In this document: in pieces, positions 1-8,383 of the stretch | Layout: every line of letters begins with the position of its first letter | Position numbering within the stretch: position 1 is the first letter of the stretch | DNA from: Ignavibacteria bacterium | GTDB lineage: Bacteria > Bacteroidota > Ignavibacteria > Tepidaquicellales > OLB5 | NCBI GenBank assembly: GCA_030835085.1 | Contig: JAUQWQ010000211.1 | Coordinates: 1 to 43,462, forward strand | Direction of reading: 5' to 3' | DNA length: 43,462 bases | Notes under the pieces: generated by a model | Databases searched by the model: none | The model's input: only the letters and a program-made list of their open reading frames with translations | Told to the model about the DNA's origin: nothing | Translations under genes and position numbers: made by a program

Positions 1-504
1 ACTGCTTGCCAGCTTAAAGATCCGGTTATGTTCCTTGAACATAAATTTCTCTACAGACAGGGTTATGCTAAATCACCTGAACCGAACGCAGATTATTATC
101 TCCCGTTTGGCAAGGCTGCTGTGAAGAAAGAAGGTAACGATCTTACAATAGTAGCTTACGGCGCTATGGTTGAAAAAGCGCTTAAGACTTCACGTGAAAT
201 GGAGAAAAAAGGCTACAGTGTTGAAGTAATTGATATCAGAACAATTGTGCCATTGGATATAGAAACAATCCTGGCTTCTGTTAAGAAAACAGGAAAAGTA
301 ATTGTATTCTATGAAGATACCAAATTCATGGGCTTTGGCGCAGAAATTGCTTCACAGATTGCTGAACACGCATTTGAATATCTGGACGCTCCCGTAAAAA
401 GGGTCGCGGGATTGCATGTTCATATTCCGTTCAGTCTTGAAAGTCATGCATTACCTCAGGATAGCTGGATCTTAAAAGCTGCCGAAGAGATGCTTGCTTA
501 TTAA
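1..504 (+). CDS. 2-oxoacid dehydrogenase E1 component, beta subunit (partial, C-terminal part)
   Basis: The reading frame is open from base 1, so the 5' end lies outside the window. About 167 residues are visible. They match the C-terminal part of the transketolase-like E1-beta subunit of pyruvate or branched-chain 2-oxoacid dehydrogenases: DPVMFLEHKFLYR at the end of the pyrimidine-binding domain, then PFGKAAVKKEG, TIVAYGAMVEKAL and the IDIRTIVPLD / EDTKFMGFGAEI stretches of the transketolase C-terminal domain. E1 decarboxylates the 2-oxoacid with thiamine diphosphate and passes the acyl group to E2 lipoate in the cytoplasm. Pyruvate and branched-chain substrates cannot be told apart from this fragment. 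A terminator follows 40 bases after the stop, so this is probably the last gene of its operon. Confidence 0.85.
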   Translation, partial: TACQLKDPVMFLEHKFLYRQGYAKSPEPNADYYLPFGKAAVKKEGNDLTIVAYGAMVEKALKTSREMEKKGYSVEVIDIRTIVPLDIETILASVKKTGKVIVFYEDTKFMGFGAEIASQIAEHAFEYLDAPVKRVAGLHVHIPFSLESHALPQDSWILKAAEEMLAY

Positions 505-544
505 AAAAGTGAAATAAATAAATATTGAAATAGCGATTTGAAAT

Positions 545-578
545 AAAAGCGGGGAGAGTGAATTCTTTCCGCTTTTTT
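545..578 (+). terminator. Rho-independent terminator after E1-beta
   Basis: AAAAGCGG (545-552) pairs with CCGCTTTT (569-576), with an AT-rich loop and a trailing T run. It lies 40 bases after the E1-beta stop. The long open frame of the next gene extends back into this hairpin (from 558), which argues that the real start of that gene is the later ATG at 651. Confidence 0.75.
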
Positions 579-650
579 ATTAGTAAGAAATGCAGGATTA
601 TCTCGAATTCTATATGTGAAATTCGTGTAATTAGCGGTAAAAAAAAATAT

Positions 651-2015
651 ATGAAAGAACCAATAATATCAATTTCGGGGATAAGGGGAATTTTCGGTGA
701 ATCATTAACCCCTGAAAATATTGTAAAATATGTTACAGCCTTTGCAAAATATACCGGCAGAAAAAAAATTGTTATTGGCAGAGATGGCAGAATGGGCGGT
801 GAACTGGTTGAAAAACTGATTGAAACAACATTGCTCTATTGCGGGTGCTCAGTTGTTAATATTGGTGTTGCGCCAACTCCTTCAATATCACTAGCTGTTG
901 AAACACTAAAGGTAGCAGGCGGTATTTCTATCACAGCTTCGCACAATCCGCAGGAATGGAACGGAATGAAATTCATTAACAGCAAAGGCATATTTCTTGA
1001 TACGGATGAAAATGCGGCCTTATGGAAGTACTTTGATGATACTTCCAATATTTATGTTACCGCAGATAAGGTTAAACAAATTGAATATTATCCGGGTTTT
1101 CTGGATTACCATATTTCAAGAGTTCTCAATATCAGCTCACTCAGTATTAATAAGATCAAAAAAAGAAAATTCAAAGTGGTTGTTGATTGTGTGAATGCCT
1201 CCGGCTCAAAGATCATTCCAGAGCTTCTGGAAAAGTTAGGCTGCAGGGTAATAAAAGTTGATTGTGACTCAAGCGGAATTTTCACACGTAAACCGGAACC
1301 GCTTCCCGAGAATCTTAAACGCACTTGCCGTGAAGTGAAGAAGAATAAAGCTGATATCGGCATCGTTATCGATCCGGATGCCGACAGACTTGTGATAATT
1401 ACCGAAAAAGGTGAACCCTTCGGAGAAGAAAATACAATAACTGCTGCTGTGAAACATGTACTTTCTAATGCAAAACCGGCAAAAAGAATTGCAGTAATAA
1501 ATCTTTCAACTTCACGCTCAGTAGATGATATAGTGAACTCACTTGGAGGTAAGATATTTAAATCTCCGGTAGGTGAAATAAATGTCATCAAAAAAATGAA
1601 GGCTGTAAGCGCCATTATTGGCGGTGAAGGAAGCGGGGGAGTAATTTTACCGGAAGTACATTATGGCAGAGATTCGCTTGTTGGAACTGCTATTATACTT
1701 AGTGAAATTGCTGAATCAGTCTTAAAGGTATCTGAATACAAAAATTTATTACCGCAGTATTTCATTCGAAAATCAAAGATTCAGCTTGAAAATATTAATG
1801 CTGATTCAATTTTTGAATTTTTGCGTAATAAATACAGGGAATTCAACCAAAATTTTGAAGACGGCCTAAGGCTGGATTTTAATAATGGTTGGGCAAATTT
1901 CAGAAAGTCAAATACTGAACCGATTATCAGGATCATTACCGAGGCTTCATCTTCAAAAGTAGCCGAAGAAATGCAGTTAAAATTCAACAAAGAAATAGCT
2001 GATTTTCTTAAATAA
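651..2015 (+). CDS. Phosphoglucosamine mutase / phosphomannomutase family protein
   Basis: This is a 454-residue alpha-D-phosphohexomutase that interconverts hexose-6- and hexose-1-phosphates, probably feeding cell-wall or nucleotide-sugar synthesis. All four family signatures are visible: the catalytic phosphoserine loop TASHNP (S97), the metal-binding DPDADR (241-246), the sugar-binding loop GEGSGG (325-330) and the C-terminal phosphate-binding SNTEPIIRI. The N-terminus MKEPIISISGIRGIFGESL matches the GlmM/ManB-like start. The frame is open upstream to 558, but that part lies in the previous gene's terminator and does not look like protein, so I chose the ATG at 651. Archaeal-type GlmM proteins have a similar length, so phosphoglucosamine mutase is the favoured activity. 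Substrate assignment from sequence alone is uncertain. Confidence 0.85.
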   Translation: MKEPIISISGIRGIFGESLTPENIVKYVTAFAKYTGRKKIVIGRDGRMGGELVEKLIETTLLYCGCSVVNIGVAPTPSISLAVETLKVAGGISITASHNPQEWNGMKFINSKGIFLDTDENAALWKYFDDTSNIYVTADKVKQIEYYPGFLDYHISRVLNISSLSINKIKKRKFKVVVDCVNASGSKIIPELLEKLGCRVIKVDCDSSGIFTRKPEPLPENLKRTCREVKKNKADIGIVIDPDADRLVIITEKGEPFGEENTITAAVKHVLSNAKPAKRIAVINLSTSRSVDDIVNSLGGKIFKSPVGEINVIKKMKAVSAIIGGEGSGGVILPEVHYGRDSLVGTAIILSEIAESVLKVSEYKNLLPQYFIRKSKIQLENINADSIFEFLRNKYREFNQNFEDGLRLDFNNGWANFRKSNTEPIIRIITEASSSKVAEEMQLKFNKEIADFLK

Positions 2016-2083
2016 CGGATAAATCCCTTTATTTTATCAATTATTTTTTGCTAATTTGCCAATAACATAAAATTAATTACTAT

Positions 2084-3136
2084 ATGGCTAAGTTACTCGA
2101 AGTAAAGAACCTCAAAACCTATTTTTATACCGATGATGGCGTCGCTAAAGCTGTGGATAATGTATCATATGACCTGGATAAAGGCGAAACATTAGGGCTC
2201 GTTGGCGAATCAGGCTGCGGAAAAAGTGTATCTGCGCTTTCGATTATGCGGCTTATTCCTAACCCGCCGGGTAAGATTGTTGGGGGTGAAATACTTTTTA
2301 AAGGTCAGGACTTAACCAAGTTTGACGATAAACAAATGCAGGAGATCCGCGGCAACGATGTAGCCATGATATTCCAGGAGCCAATGACCTCACTGAATCC
2401 GGTGTTTACCTGCGGTGACCAGATAGATGAAGCCGTAATGCTTCACCAGAAAGTTTCAAAAGATGAGGCTAAAAACCGTTCAATTGAAATGCTCAGACTT
2501 GTCGGCATTCCCGCGCCGGAGCAGAGATATCTTGACTATCCGCATCAGCTATCCGGCGGTTTAAGGCAAAGAGTTATGATAGCCATGGCGCTATCCTGCA
2601 ATCCCGAAATACTTATTGCCGATGAGCCTACAACTGCGCTTGATGTAACGGTGCAGGCACAGATTCTTGAGCTTATCAGAAAACTGCAGGATGAACTTGG
2701 TATGGGTGTTATCATGATCACCCACGATCTTGGAGTAATTGCTGAAGTAACAAAACGTGTTGCGGTAATGTATGCTTCCAAGGTTGCAGAGTATTCAGTA
2801 TCGGAAGAGATTTTTTACAATCCCAAACATCCGTATACTTTGGGATTGTTGAATTCTATTCCAAAGCTTAATAAAGGTCACGGCAGGCTTGCAACTATTG
2901 AAGGCAATGTACCTGCAGCTACAAATTACCCTGCAGGCTGCCATTTTTGCACAAGGTGCAAGTATGTTGACAGCAAGCTGTACACTACAGACAGCAAATG
3001 CTGGAATATTGAACCTGAACTTGAACAGGTTGGCGGAACAAGCCATATGCACACGGTAGCTTGCCATTACTGGAAAGAAATTGAAATCAGACGCATTAAA
3101 GAAGGCGACATGACACCCGCTGAAATGGCAAAATAA
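2084..3136 (+). CDS. Oligopeptide/dipeptide ABC transporter ATP-binding protein (OppD/DppD-like)
   Basis: A 350-residue ATPase of the peptide/nickel importer family. Visible motifs are Walker A GESGCGKS (41-48), Q-loop [11 protein letters not shown], signature LSGGLRQRV, Walker [13 protein letters not shown] and the H-loop MITHDLG. The C-terminus carries the oligopeptide-family extension, with [16 protein letters not shown] followed by a cysteine-containing CHFCTRC segment typical of OppD/DppD C-terminal regions. It would power uptake (or export) of peptides together with permeases that are not in this window, so here it is a detached ATPase gene. A clear terminator follows the stop, so it appears to be monocistronic or the last gene of its unit. 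Confidence 0.9.
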   Translation: MAKLLEVKNLKTYFYTDDGVAKAVDNVSYDLDKGETLGLVGESGCGKSVSALSIMRLIPNPPGKIVGGEILFKGQDLTKFDDKQMQEIRGNDVAMIFQEPMTSLNPVFTCGDQIDEAVMLHQKVSKDEAKNRSIEMLRLVGIPAPEQRYLDYPHQLSGGLRQRVMIAMALSCNPEILIADEPTTALDVTVQAQILELIRKLQDELGMGVIMITHDLGVIAEVTKRVAVMYASKVAEYSVSEEIFYNPKHPYTLGLLNSIPKLNKGHGRLATIEGNVPAATNYPAGCHFCTRCKYVDSKLYTTDSKCWNIEPELEQVGGTSHMHTVACHYWKEIEIRRIKEGDMTPAEMAK

Positions 3137-3143
3137 ATTTTTT

Positions 3144-3169
3144 AGCCCCGATTATTTCGGGGCTTTTTC
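3144..3169 (+). terminator. Rho-independent terminator
   Basis: AGCCCCGA (3144-3151) pairs perfectly with TCGGGGCT (3157-3164) over a five-base loop and is followed by a T run. It begins eight bases after the stop of the ABC ATPase gene. Confidence 0.9.
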
Positions 3170-3184
3170 TTAAATAATATAGAT

Positions 3185-3472
3185 ATGTTAAACATACCAA
3201 AACCCGGAAAAACGAAACAGGAACTGCTGGATAAACTTGAAGGTTTAAAAACAGAGCTTGGCAAGCAGGTTGCAGATAATGAAGTCAGTATTGAAAAGAT
3301 CACTGATGGTTATAATGTCAAAGCTGAAAAGAAAGTGTTATTTATGACTTTCTATGTTGATGCGAATATAGTCGCCAAAGACGGAAGTTATGAAATTACA
3401 TGGGAATCAAACGCTCCCGATAGCAAAGTAAACGAAGCATTGGAAAAAGTAAAAGAAGCTTTAGAGAAGTAA
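3185..3472 (+). CDS. Small hypothetical protein, possibly PHA-system/polyhydroxyalkanoate-granule-region-like
   Basis: A 95-residue protein without signal peptide or membrane segment. It is lysine/glutamate rich: an N-terminal helix (KQELLDKLEGLKTELGKQV), a central beta-rich stretch (YNVKAEKKVLFMTFYVDANIVAKDGSYEITWE) and a C-terminal helix (VNEALEKVKEALEK). This helix-strands-helix pattern resembles the small proteins annotated as putative polyhydroxyalkanoic acid system proteins, but no diagnostic residue is visible, so I treat that as a weak suggestion. It lies just after the ABC ATPase terminator and about 140 bases before the oxidoreductase genes, so it is probably transcribed alone. Confidence 0.6.
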   Translation: MLNIPKPGKTKQELLDKLEGLKTELGKQVADNEVSIEKITDGYNVKAEKKVLFMTFYVDANIVAKDGSYEITWESNAPDSKVNEALEKVKEALEK

Positions 3473-3573
3473 GTTAACTCCGCGAAAAAAATACAAATAT
3501 CATATTTATTTATGATTTTTATCCCATACCCCAAAACCAAAGATAAATCATTCTTTATATAACATATCCTCTG

Positions 3574-3581
3574 TAATTTTG
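3574..3581 (+). promoter_or_regulatory. Bacteroidota-type -7 element (TAATTTTG) for the oxidoreductase operon
   Basis: TAATTTTG fits the Bacteroidota -7 consensus TAnnTTTG and lies 32 bases before the ATG at 3614. A good -33 TTTG is not seen at the expected spacing, so the call rests on the -7 motif and its position in the only intergenic gap before the operon. Confidence 0.45.
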
Positions 3582-3613
3582 TATTACGGATATTAGCTTT
3601 TTATTATGAGGAT

Positions 3614-4768
3614 ATGAAAATGAACACAACTACCAAAAAACTTGCCCTGCGCAACGGAAATCAAATGACAGCCGAAGGTGCAATTAAAGCAGGATGCAAA
3701 TTCTTTGCAGGTTACCCCATAACACCTGCCTCGGGGATATATAAAGGCTTAATTGACCTGTTACCGCTTAATAACGGAATAGCAATAAGTTCACCCGATG
3801 AAATTTCAGCTCTTGCCTACTGTGTAGGGGCTTCTATGCGGGGAGTTAAAGCCATGACCGCTACATCAGGTCCGGGTTGGGCATTGATGATTGAAACAGT
3901 ACAATATGCAATGATAACCGAAACACCGGTGGTTATTTGTGTTGTGCAGAGGCTTGGACCATGTACAGGAGGCGCAACACAAGGCGCACAGGGCGATATA
4001 CTTATTACAGAGTTTGCCTCCAGCGGAGGTTATACTATTCCCGTTTTGTATCCAACCAATTCCAAAGAATGTTATGAACTTACAGTTGAAGCATTTAACT
4101 GGGCAGAAAAATACCGCACTCCTGTAGTACTCCTGACCGATAAAGAAGTTGGAATGACTACCGAGAGCTTAGATTATAACAAACTTAATGCCCCGCCAAA
4201 TGCCAACAGGCATGTTATTACCGATCATGACGCCGATTATGAGAACTGGAAAATGTACGGATTTGATTCACCTGATATGATCGCGAAATTCGCCCCGGTT
4301 GGAGGAAAAGTAAAAGTAACAGCAACAGGCTCAGCACACAACGCGAAAGGTTACCTAAAGAAAAATGACCCGGAAACTCTTGCAACCCTTAAGCATCTTG
4401 AGGATAAGATCCAGGCTCACAGGGATGAAATGGTTCTGGTAAAAGAGGATCATGAAAAAGATGCTGATACACTTGTGATAAGCTTTGGTATTACTGCAAG
4501 AACAATGAAGGATGCTGTAAAAAAAGCGAGGGCTCAGGGAATAAAGGTTTCATCTCTGACAATATACAGTATGTTCCCGATACCGAAAAAAGCGATTTTA
4601 AAAGCAGCCAAAGGCTGCAAAAATGTAATTATTGCCGAAGAAAATATCAACGGGCAGTACAGGATGCTGCTTGAACCGCTGCTGAAGGATTTTAATATCA
4701 TAGGGATAAATAAGCTTGGCTCAATGATAACACCTGATGAAATTACAGAAAGGATAGTTACGTTATGA
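3614..4768 (+). CDS. 2-oxoacid:ferredoxin oxidoreductase, alpha subunit
   Basis: A 384-residue alpha subunit of the PFOR superfamily, which oxidatively decarboxylates a 2-oxoacid to acyl-CoA and reduces ferredoxin in the cytoplasm. Domain I starts with NGNQMTAEGAIKAGCKFFAGYPITPAS and contains the TSGPGWALM and TPVVICVVQR stretches. Domain II (about residues 280-384) starts near DADTLVISFG and includes YSMFPIPKK and VIIAEENINGQ. Unlike many Bacteroidota KorA proteins it has no N-terminal gamma domain; that part is fused to the partner subunit instead. It overlaps the partner gene by ATGA (4765-4768), implying translational coupling. The ATG at 3620 is better spaced from a GAGGA at 3608-3612 than the ATG at 3614. 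The exact substrate (2-oxoglutarate, branched-chain or aromatic oxoacid) is not determined. Confidence 0.88.
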   Translation: MKMNTTTKKLALRNGNQMTAEGAIKAGCKFFAGYPITPASGIYKGLIDLLPLNNGIAISSPDEISALAYCVGASMRGVKAMTATSGPGWALMIETVQYAMITETPVVICVVQRLGPCTGGATQGAQGDILITEFASSGGYTIPVLYPTNSKECYELTVEAFNWAEKYRTPVVLLTDKEVGMTTESLDYNKLNAPPNANRHVITDHDADYENWKMYGFDSPDMIAKFAPVGGKVKVTATGSAHNAKGYLKKNDPETLATLKHLEDKIQAHRDEMVLVKEDHEKDADTLVISFGITARTMKDAVKKARAQGIKVSSLTIYSMFPIPKKAILKAAKGCKNVIIAEENINGQYRMLLEPLLKDFNIIGINKLGSMITPDEITERIVTL

Positions 4769-6090
4769 ATACTCCGGAACTTTGTACTTACATGACTCAA
4801 GGTGCGGTAATGCCGTTTTGCAAAGGCTGCGGACACTCAAATATTCTGAAGAAGATGAATGATGCACTGGGAAAACTCAATCTTAACCCGAATGATGTAT
4901 GCCTGGTTACAGATATTGGCTGTATCGGACTTGCTGATGCACTTTTTGATAAGGTCCATACAGTCCACACCACACACGGCCGCTCAACGGGATTTGCAAC
5001 AGGAATTGCAGTTGCTGATAAAGTTCTCGCATCCAGTAAGCTCAAAACAATTGTGCTTATCGGGGATGGCGGCTCAATGATAGGTTTGCTGCATATTGTA
5101 AATGCAGCATTAATGAATGTTGATGTTACTGTAATTGTTGCCAATAATTTTCTTTTCGGTATGACAGGCGGTCAGACATCTTCACTCACTCCCGAACATT
5201 TTAACACGGTAACCTCTCCATTTGGCAGTATGAACCCGTCGCTTGATATCTGCCAGATCGCTGATGCATCAAAAGCCGGCTTTATTGCGCGCAAAACCGC
5301 AACAGATAAAGACTTAACTGATGTAATAAGCGAAGCAATTGCGTTCAAAGGATTTTCAATTGTTGAAGTTCTTGAGCTTTGTACAGAGCATGGAACAAAA
5401 CGCAACGATCTGAAAGGCAACATGCTTTTAAAAATGGCTGAAGAAGAAGGACATAAAATTGGTGTAATTAAAAACTCTCCTGTAAGGCCCGAATTCAGTA
5501 AAAAATATGAAACGGATGTAAACAGTCACAAAGGCGAAATAAAACCGCTTAAGTATATAAATCCAAAATTTATCCATAACCTCAAAAAGCCTAATGGTAT
5601 CATATTTTCAGGAAGCGCGGGAGAGAGGGTGCAATCAACTGCGGCAATGTTTGCCGAAGCTGCGCTTATGAGCGGACTTGAAGTGACTCAAAAGAACGAT
5701 AATCCTGTGACCCAGGGCTCAGGATTTTCACTTAGTGAAGTGATAATTTCACCTGAAGAGATAAATTATACAGGGGTTGCTTCGGCTGATTATGTTATAG
5801 TCGTTTCTGAAAACGGCCTGAAGGAAATAAAGAGCCAGGATGTTTTTAACAGATTAAACGATAGATCCATATTTATTGTTGATGATTCACTGGTAATTGA
5901 AAATAAGGGACTTAATATAATTTCACTGCCGCTCAGGAAATACTGTGGCGGTGATAAAGCCGCTGTTGGTGCTGTAGATTACGTTATTAGAAAATTCGAA
6001 CCTTTCCCGCATGAAGCATTTAAGCTATTGCTTGAAAAACGCTTTGGTGAATATGGTAAGATCTTTAAGGAAGAATATTATAAGCTTTAA
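4765..6090 (+). CDS. 2-oxoacid:ferredoxin oxidoreductase, fused beta and gamma subunits
   Basis: A 441-residue protein with two parts. Residues 1 to about 230 are the thiamine-diphosphate-binding beta subunit: CKGCGH (C19, C22), C53 and C206 are positioned like the four 4Fe-4S ligands of KorB-type subunits, and GDGGS (100-104) with NNFLFGMTGGQTS gives the TPP/Mg site. Residues about 270 to 441 (IIFSGSAGERVQSTAAMFAEAAL, VTQKNDNPVTQGSGFSLSEVIIS) match a gamma domain, the CoA-handling part of these enzymes. The usual gamma partner is either separate or fused to alpha, so this arrangement is uncommon. With the overlapping alpha gene it forms a complete heterodimeric enzyme. Electrons would pass to ferredoxin. 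Confidence 0.87.
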   Translation: MNTPELCTYMTQGAVMPFCKGCGHSNILKKMNDALGKLNLNPNDVCLVTDIGCIGLADALFDKVHTVHTTHGRSTGFATGIAVADKVLASSKLKTIVLIGDGGSMIGLLHIVNAALMNVDVTVIVANNFLFGMTGGQTSSLTPEHFNTVTSPFGSMNPSLDICQIADASKAGFIARKTATDKDLTDVISEAIAFKGFSIVEVLELCTEHGTKRNDLKGNMLLKMAEEEGHKIGVIKNSPVRPEFSKKYETDVNSHKGEIKPLKYINPKFIHNLKKPNGIIFSGSAGERVQSTAAMFAEAALMSGLEVTQKNDNPVTQGSGFSLSEVIISPEEINYTGVASADYVIVVSENGLKEIKSQDVFNRLNDRSIFIVDDSLVIENKGLNIISLPLRKYCGGDKAAVGAVDYVIRKFEPFPHEAFKLLLEKRFGEYGKIFKEEYYKL

Positions 6091-6157
6091 TTAATTAATA
6101 AGTATAATTGGTTATAGTGACGTCGTAAAATGACGTCTCAATTGTTACAGCCCGGTA

Positions 6158-6658
6158 TTACGTCAGTCTGATCCCGTTTGCCTTCAGTATCCAGCTAAGC
6201 TGCCCTGTGTGAGTTGGTTCATGCCTGATAGCGTGCATAAGTACGTGGAGCTTATCTTTACTGCCCCCGAATTCTGCATCAATATTATTTTCTGATAGCA
6301 TCATTTCATCGGTCATTTTATTAAGTAATTCCATTGCCTTTTCGTGAACTTCCTCAAAACGAATATTGACTTCTTCAATTGGAGGAGGGTTCTTAATCTC
6401 TTCAGGTATTGAGCCATAGCCAAAGTCATTCAGCCATTCTATCCCCATGCTTTCACCGCCAATACCTTCAATGATAAGGAAATGTTCGGTCCATACCAGG
6501 TGTGCGATAATCCAGTAAGCGCTGTTAACCTTGACACCGCCAATTTCGTATACTTTATGTATATCAAGTCCTTCAAGCTTTGAAATGTAATACTTCGAAA
6601 GATTCCTCGCCATTTTGTAAGTTTGAATGAGTGTTTGTGTTTTAATGTTTTCTGCCAT
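6158..6658 (-). CDS. DinB-like family protein
   Basis: A 166-residue four-helix protein of the DinB/YfiT-like putative metalloenzyme superfamily. Metal-ligand-type histidines are visible in WIIAHLVWTEH and in HAIRHEPTHTGQLSW near the C-terminus. The family includes thiol-dependent S-transferases and many uncharacterised members, and no substrate can be assigned. I used the ATG at 6658 (MAENIKTQTL); the frame extends slightly upstream to 6685, but that extension overlaps a TAnnTTTG promoter element (6683-6690, minus strand). The gene converges with the oxidoreductase operon; between them is only a short GACGTC-based inverted repeat (6118-6138). Confidence 0.8.
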   Translation of the reverse strand: MAENIKTQTLIQTYKMARNLSKYYISKLEGLDIHKVYEIGGVKVNSAYWIIAHLVWTEHFLIIEGIGGESMGIEWLNDFGYGSIPEEIKNPPPIEEVNIRFEEVHEKAMELLNKMTDEMMLSENNIDAEFGGSKDKLHVLMHAIRHEPTHTGQLSWILKANGIRLT

Positions 6659-6682
6659 TGTTATATGTTTTGAATTTATATA

Positions 6683-6690
6683 CAAATATA
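6683..6690 (-). promoter_or_regulatory. Bacteroidota-type -7 element (TATATTTG) for the DinB-like gene
   Basis: On the minus strand TATATTTG matches TAnnTTTG and ends 24 bases before the ATG at 6658. No convincing -33 TTTG is present. Confidence 0.45.
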
Positions 6691-6845
6691 GATTTTACAA
6701 TAATACCACACTTCTTGAATCCTGCGAAAATAAAAAAAATTAGTTCTCTTCTTAATAGTGTTACCGGGTATTTACTTGACTCTGCAAGGAATTATCATCG
6801 AATGATTTCAAGTCATTCCGTTAGTAAAATGATGCCTTATAAATA

Positions 6846-8255
6846 TTATATCAGATCAAGCCTTACAACGTTTTCAATGTGGAATGTATGCGGAAACATA
6901 TCAACCGGCTGAATTTTACTTATTTCGTACTTATCCTTCAGCAGGGCAAGGTCTCTTGCCTGTGTGCCGGGATTGCATGAGACATAGATTATCTTTTTTG
7001 CTTCAAACTCAAGCAGATATTCAGCAGCTTTTGGGTGAATACCGCTTCTTGGCGGATCGAGTATTATTGTATCAAATCGCTTATTTTCAGGTTCAGCAAT
7101 CAATTTTTCAAGGTAATCCTTAACGTCCATATCTTTGAAATCACAATTAGTTACACCATTCAACTCAGCATTTACGTTAGCCATAGTTATTGATTCTGCA
7201 CTCAATTCAACACCGTACACACTCTTTACCATACCTGAAATATAAAGCGATATTGCTCCGCATCCGCAGTATAGATCGAGAACATTTTCATCGCTGCTGA
7301 ATTCAGCATAATTTACTACTGTATCAAAAAGTCTTTCGCACTGTTTTGAGTTGGTCTGGAAAAATGAATTCGGAGTAATTTTGAATTTGTAGCTGCCTAT
7401 TTTTTCTTCAATAAAACCATCTCCGTAAATAACGCTGTAGTTATCTGCTAAAGCAACCTGCGCTTTGGATTCAGTCAATGAATTAACCAGAGTCGTAACT
7501 TCGGGCACTTCTTTTTGCAGCATTGATGCGTATTCGTTTATCAGCTCCGGGTTTTTATCATATGTTATAAGGTTAACCATTAACCCGGTGTTGTTTACTG
7601 TTCTTCTCACAGTTAAAAATCTCAAATAACCGCTGTGAGTTTTTGTTGAATAAATGGTGGTGTCTTTCGGTTTGAAGAAATCGCGGGTTAAATTCAGTAT
7701 TCTGCTGGTTAATTCAGATTGCAGGTAGCATGCCCTGATATCGAGAATTTTTTCATAAAATCCGGGAATGTGATAACCTACAGCGAAGCTTTTATCGATA
7801 TTTTCGATCTGCATGTCTTCTGTAGTAAGCCACCGTTGATTACCGAAAGAAAACTCAAGCTTATTACGGTAGAAATATATATCCTCAGAACCAATGACAT
7901 GCGGAATACTGATATCTTCAAAACCGCCTATCCTTTCAAATGCGTTTTTTACAATGTTCTGCTTTATTTCAAGCTGTTTTGTATAATCGATATGCTGCAT
8001 TTTACAGCCGTTGCATGTACCGAAGTACTCACATTTTGGGTCTATTCTGAACGTTGAAGGATTAAGTATTTCCAGCAGTGTTGCCTCGGCAAACTTTTTT
8101 TTCTTCTTTTTTATTTTTACTCTGACTCTGTCTCCGGGAACAGATTTTGGGACAAAAACCACATATTCACCTTCAAATCTACCAACTCCATTGCCTTCAG
8201 CCCCGATATCTTCTATATCAAGCTCAATTATATCATCTTTCTTCAAATTTTCCAC
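6846..8255 (-). CDS. rlmD: 23S rRNA (uracil-5-)-methyltransferase RlmD/RumA family
   Basis: A 469-residue TrmA-class methyltransferase that makes 5-methyluridine in RNA using S-adenosylmethionine. Residues 1-65 form a TRAM domain (DIEDIGAEGNGVGRFEG, GDRVRVKI). C75, C81, C84 and C176 fit the RumA 4Fe-4S ligands. The SAM site LDLYCGCGAISL, the LDPPRSGIHP motif and the catalytic cysteine in YVSCNPGT all appear in the usual order. Length and Fe-S cysteines favour RlmD (23S U1939) over TrmA, though RlmC-like specificity cannot be excluded. It is divergent from kdsD across a 128-base gap holding opposing -7 elements. Confidence 0.9.
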   Translation of the reverse strand: MENLKKDDIIELDIEDIGAEGNGVGRFEGEYVVFVPKSVPGDRVRVKIKKKKKKFAEATLLEILNPSTFRIDPKCEYFGTCNGCKMQHIDYTKQLEIKQNIVKNAFERIGGFEDISIPHVIGSEDIYFYRNKLEFSFGNQRWLTTEDMQIENIDKSFAVGYHIPGFYEKILDIRACYLQSELTSRILNLTRDFFKPKDTTIYSTKTHSGYLRFLTVRRTVNNTGLMVNLITYDKNPELINEYASMLQKEVPEVTTLVNSLTESKAQVALADNYSVIYGDGFIEEKIGSYKFKITPNSFFQTNSKQCERLFDTVVNYAEFSSDENVLDLYCGCGAISLYISGMVKSVYGVELSAESITMANVNAELNGVTNCDFKDMDVKDYLEKLIAEPENKRFDTIILDPPRSGIHPKAAEYLLEFEAKKIIYVSCNPGTQARDLALLKDKYEISKIQPVDMFPHTFHIENVVRLDLI

Positions 8256-8340
8256 TATATTACAGTATTATTGTGTGTATAATTTATTTTATATGAAGCA
8301 ATTATAGCTTTAAATAAAATTCTAATTTTATTATAATGTA

Positions 8341-8348
8341 CAAATATA
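8341..8348 (-). promoter_or_regulatory. Bacteroidota-type -7 element (TATATTTG) for rlmD
   Basis: Reading the minus strand, TATATTTG lies 85 bases before the rlmD ATG, in the divergent rlmD-kdsD gap. The -33 element is not recognisable. Confidence 0.4.
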
Positions 8349-8368
8349 ATTATAAATACCGTGATAAA

Positions 8369-8376
8369 TAAATTTG
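8369..8376 (+). promoter_or_regulatory. Bacteroidota-type -7 element (TAAATTTG) abutting kdsD
   Basis: TAAATTTG matches TAnnTTTG and is followed after only seven bases by the GTG start of kdsD at 8384, so transcription would begin at or next to the start codon (leaderless mRNA). No -33 TTTG is visible 19 bases upstream. Confidence 0.45.
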
Positions 8377-8383
8377 ACAATAA

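Noticed and set aside
558-650. Longer N-terminus for the phosphohexomutase
   Set aside because: It starts inside the terminator at 545-578 and the extra 31 residues have no family similarity; ATG 651 fits the conserved start.
1106-1615. A 169-residue minus-strand frame
   Set aside because: Antisense to the phosphohexomutase, whose motifs are unambiguous.
3473-3613. Riboswitch before the oxidoreductase operon
   Set aside because: No conserved riboswitch core or strong structure visible; only a -7 promoter element.
6118-6138. GACGTC inverted repeat as a terminator
   Set aside because: Only a six-base stem with no T run; too weak to call, though it lies between convergent genes.
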